A stretch of 6,174 bases of DNA from Thermococci archaeon (GTDB lineage Archaea > Methanobacteriota_B > Thermococci > Thermococcales > Thermococcaceae). The stretch spans positions 1 to 6,174 of the forward strand of contig QMUF01000097.1 in the NCBI GenBank assembly GCA_003663525.1, written 5' to 3'. Position numbers and translations under genes: made by a program. Below the pieces are notes generated by a model. It ran no database searches. It saw nothing but the letters and a program-made list of their open reading frames with translations, and was not told the DNA's origin. Positions 5,146 through 6,174 of this stretch are shown here, piece by piece; position 1 is the first letter of the stretch, and every line of letters begins with the position of its first letter.

Positions 5146-5939
5146 AGCGCCAGATCTTTGCCCTAATTTTAATTTCTATACTGCTTTTGCTCCTCTTAAT
5201 CCCCATACGCCTTGCTATAATGATATTGCTCGATATAAGTGGTATTTCCAAGCTTTTTCCACGTAGCGTCTCCTCTTCAGTAATAATTGGAATCGGGATT
5301 GTCCTCTCTGCGTTTATTGTGGGGTTTTTGGTTAAAATTGCGGCGTTGAAGATTTATAAAGAGGAAAAACCAGCCAGGATAGCTTTTTTGGCAGTCTTTT
5401 TTATCGCCCTTTTTATCTCTGTATACACCATCAACATCCCCCGTATTGGGCCCTCTCCACAGAAAGTTATCTACTACACCCTCTATGCAAACGAAGTCTA
5501 CGTTAATCCATATTTCGGAGAAATCTCTCTTCCATTTAAAGAAAGGGACTGGACAAAGGAATATGAACTGAGGCCCCATGGATACCTGAAGAGAGAAGAG
5601 GGAATAGTTAACGGAACTGGTGGATTTGTATTCCAAAACATAACGGGCGTTTACATGGGGATTTTTGTCTATCCCAGCCCACATAAGAATCCCAAATGTG
5701 AGAATGCCCTCAGGGATCTCGAAGAGAGACTCAAAAATAAAGGGTGGCAAAGAACGGAAGTCCCTCCTGAGGCTCTGGAAAAGAGAAATTTCATCGGGAG
5801 GCTTATTAACGCCACAATGCTTCAGCAGGGCAACAAAGCCGTATACTTAGAATGCTCGGATGTAATGGCCTATGGAAGGTTGATAATCCTCTATGGAGAA
5901 AAAGAAGAAGTTGCTGAGCTGGCTTCAATTTTGAGCTAG
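5142..5939 (+). CDS. Uncharacterised three-helix membrane protein with C-terminal ectodomain
   Basis: This 265-residue protein is of unknown function. Helices are visible at about 5-30, 46-67 and 79-98. They are followed by a soluble domain (about 105-265) likely outside the cell, as suggested by sequons at N157, N166 and N223. The ectodomain contains an amphipathic helix (CENALRDLEERLKNKGW) flanked by beta-strands (VYMGIFVYP, KAVYLEC, RLIILYG), an alpha/beta arrangement. C186 and C238 could form a disulfide. The layout of three N-terminal helices then an ectodomain repeats that of the first operon gene, without obvious sequence similarity. The start is firm: GGAGGGAG at 5130-5137 lies four bases before ATG, which overlaps the preceding stop. 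It ends one base before the stop codon of the convergent gene. Confidence 0.82.
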   Translation: MKRQIFALILISILLLLLLIPIRLAIMILLDISGISKLFPRSVSSSVIIGIGIVLSAFIVGFLVKIAALKIYKEEKPARIAFLAVFFIALFISVYTINIPRIGPSPQKVIYYTLYANEVYVNPYFGEISLPFKERDWTKEYELRPHGYLKREEGIVNGTGGFVFQNITGVYMGIFVYPSPHKNPKCENALRDLEERLKNKGWQRTEVPPEALEKRNFIGRLINATMLQQGNKAVYLECSDVMAYGRLIILYGEKEEVAELASILS

Positions 5940-5940
5940 C

Positions 5941-6174
5941 TTATTCCCTCACGAACAAAGCCGCCCCCATGCCAAAATATGAGGGGCATGCATACTCCGC
6001 GAGTTTAACCTTCATAGGCACCTTCTTTAGAACGCCATAAAGGACGAGCAGCTGCCAGTAACTATCGGGCAAAGCTTTGCTTATCAGCTCATCCGGTATC
6101 TCAAGGAGCTTTTTAAGCCTGTTCTCTTTGATTATCCTCATGATGAGTTCATCGTATTCTTTAGCCTCAGGTGC
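5941..6174 (-). CDS. Class III extradiol dioxygenase-like protein (LigB / AmmeMemoRadiSam-B-like), C-terminal part
   Basis: The frame is open to the window edge, so this is the last 77 residues of a longer protein whose start lies to the right. An in-frame ATG at 6141 is internal, not the start. The pattern EYDELIMRIIKENRLKKLL, EIPDELISKAL, then a hydrophobic strand with GVL, and finally LAEYACPSYFGMGAALFV fits the C-terminal end of class III extradiol dioxygenase-like proteins. There a YE-x-P-x-G-x-GY-x-V ending is usual. The central ECG-type motif of that family is replaced by PDSYW, so this may be a divergent relative. Catalytic metal residues lie in the missing N-terminal part, so activity cannot be judged. 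It converges on the envelope operon with one base between the stop codons. Confidence 0.6.
   Translation of the reverse strand, partial: APEAKEYDELIMRIIKENRLKKLLEIPDELISKALPDSYWQLLVLYGVLKKVPMKVKLAEYACPSYFGMGAALFVRE

Noticed and set aside
5277..5750. 157-codon minus-strand open frame
   Set aside because: It lies wholly inside the well-supported plus-strand membrane protein gene, starts without a ribosome site and has no recognisable domain.

Overview
The window looks like chromosomal DNA of a hyperthermophilic euryarchaeon of the order Thermococcales, probably Pyrococcus or a low-GC Thermococcus. The reasons are moderate-to-low GC, strong GGAGGTGATC/GGTG-type ribosome sites, TATA boxes 25-35 bp upstream of starts, closely packed genes, and recognisable archaeal families (Mut7-C RNase-like protein, PhnP-like metallo-beta-lactamase, Tk-PTP-type phosphatase). 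The species assignment is inference. No tRNA, rRNA or CRISPR array was seen.

Left part (1-2010). The window opens with a GC-rich hairpin end that resembles the right end (omega-RNA part) of an IS200/IS605-family element. Next come two divergent genes: a Mut7-C/zinc-ribbon protein (minus strand) and a PhnP-like MBL hydrolase (plus strand). Immediately behind the MBL gene is a wrecked nitroreductase gene. Its ribosome site and first 14 codons lie on the minus strand (1455-1402). A second IS605-like right-end hairpin follows (about 1463-1495). The rest of the gene then runs on the plus strand (1496-2009) with four frameshifts. This is the most informative structure in the window: a local inversion of the gene start, with an IS end exactly at the junction.

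Middle (2010-2550). A compact protein tyrosine/dual-specificity phosphatase (minus strand) is divergent from a large membrane-protein gene. The two promoters appear to share one AT-rich TATA segment at 2510-2517.

Right part (2551-5939). Four closely spaced plus-strand genes look like one operon for envelope proteins: a 528-residue protein with three N-terminal membrane helices and a repeat-rich outer domain; a small secreted protein rich in N-glycosylation sequons; a four-helix membrane protein; and a three-helix protein with a C-terminal outer domain. None matches a function I recognise. They are the best candidates for an undescribed cell-surface system, but the sequence gives no mechanism. 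The window ends with the C-terminal piece of a minus-strand gene that resembles class III extradiol dioxygenase (LigB/AmmeMemoRadiSam-B-like) proteins. It converges on the operon with one base between the two stop codons.
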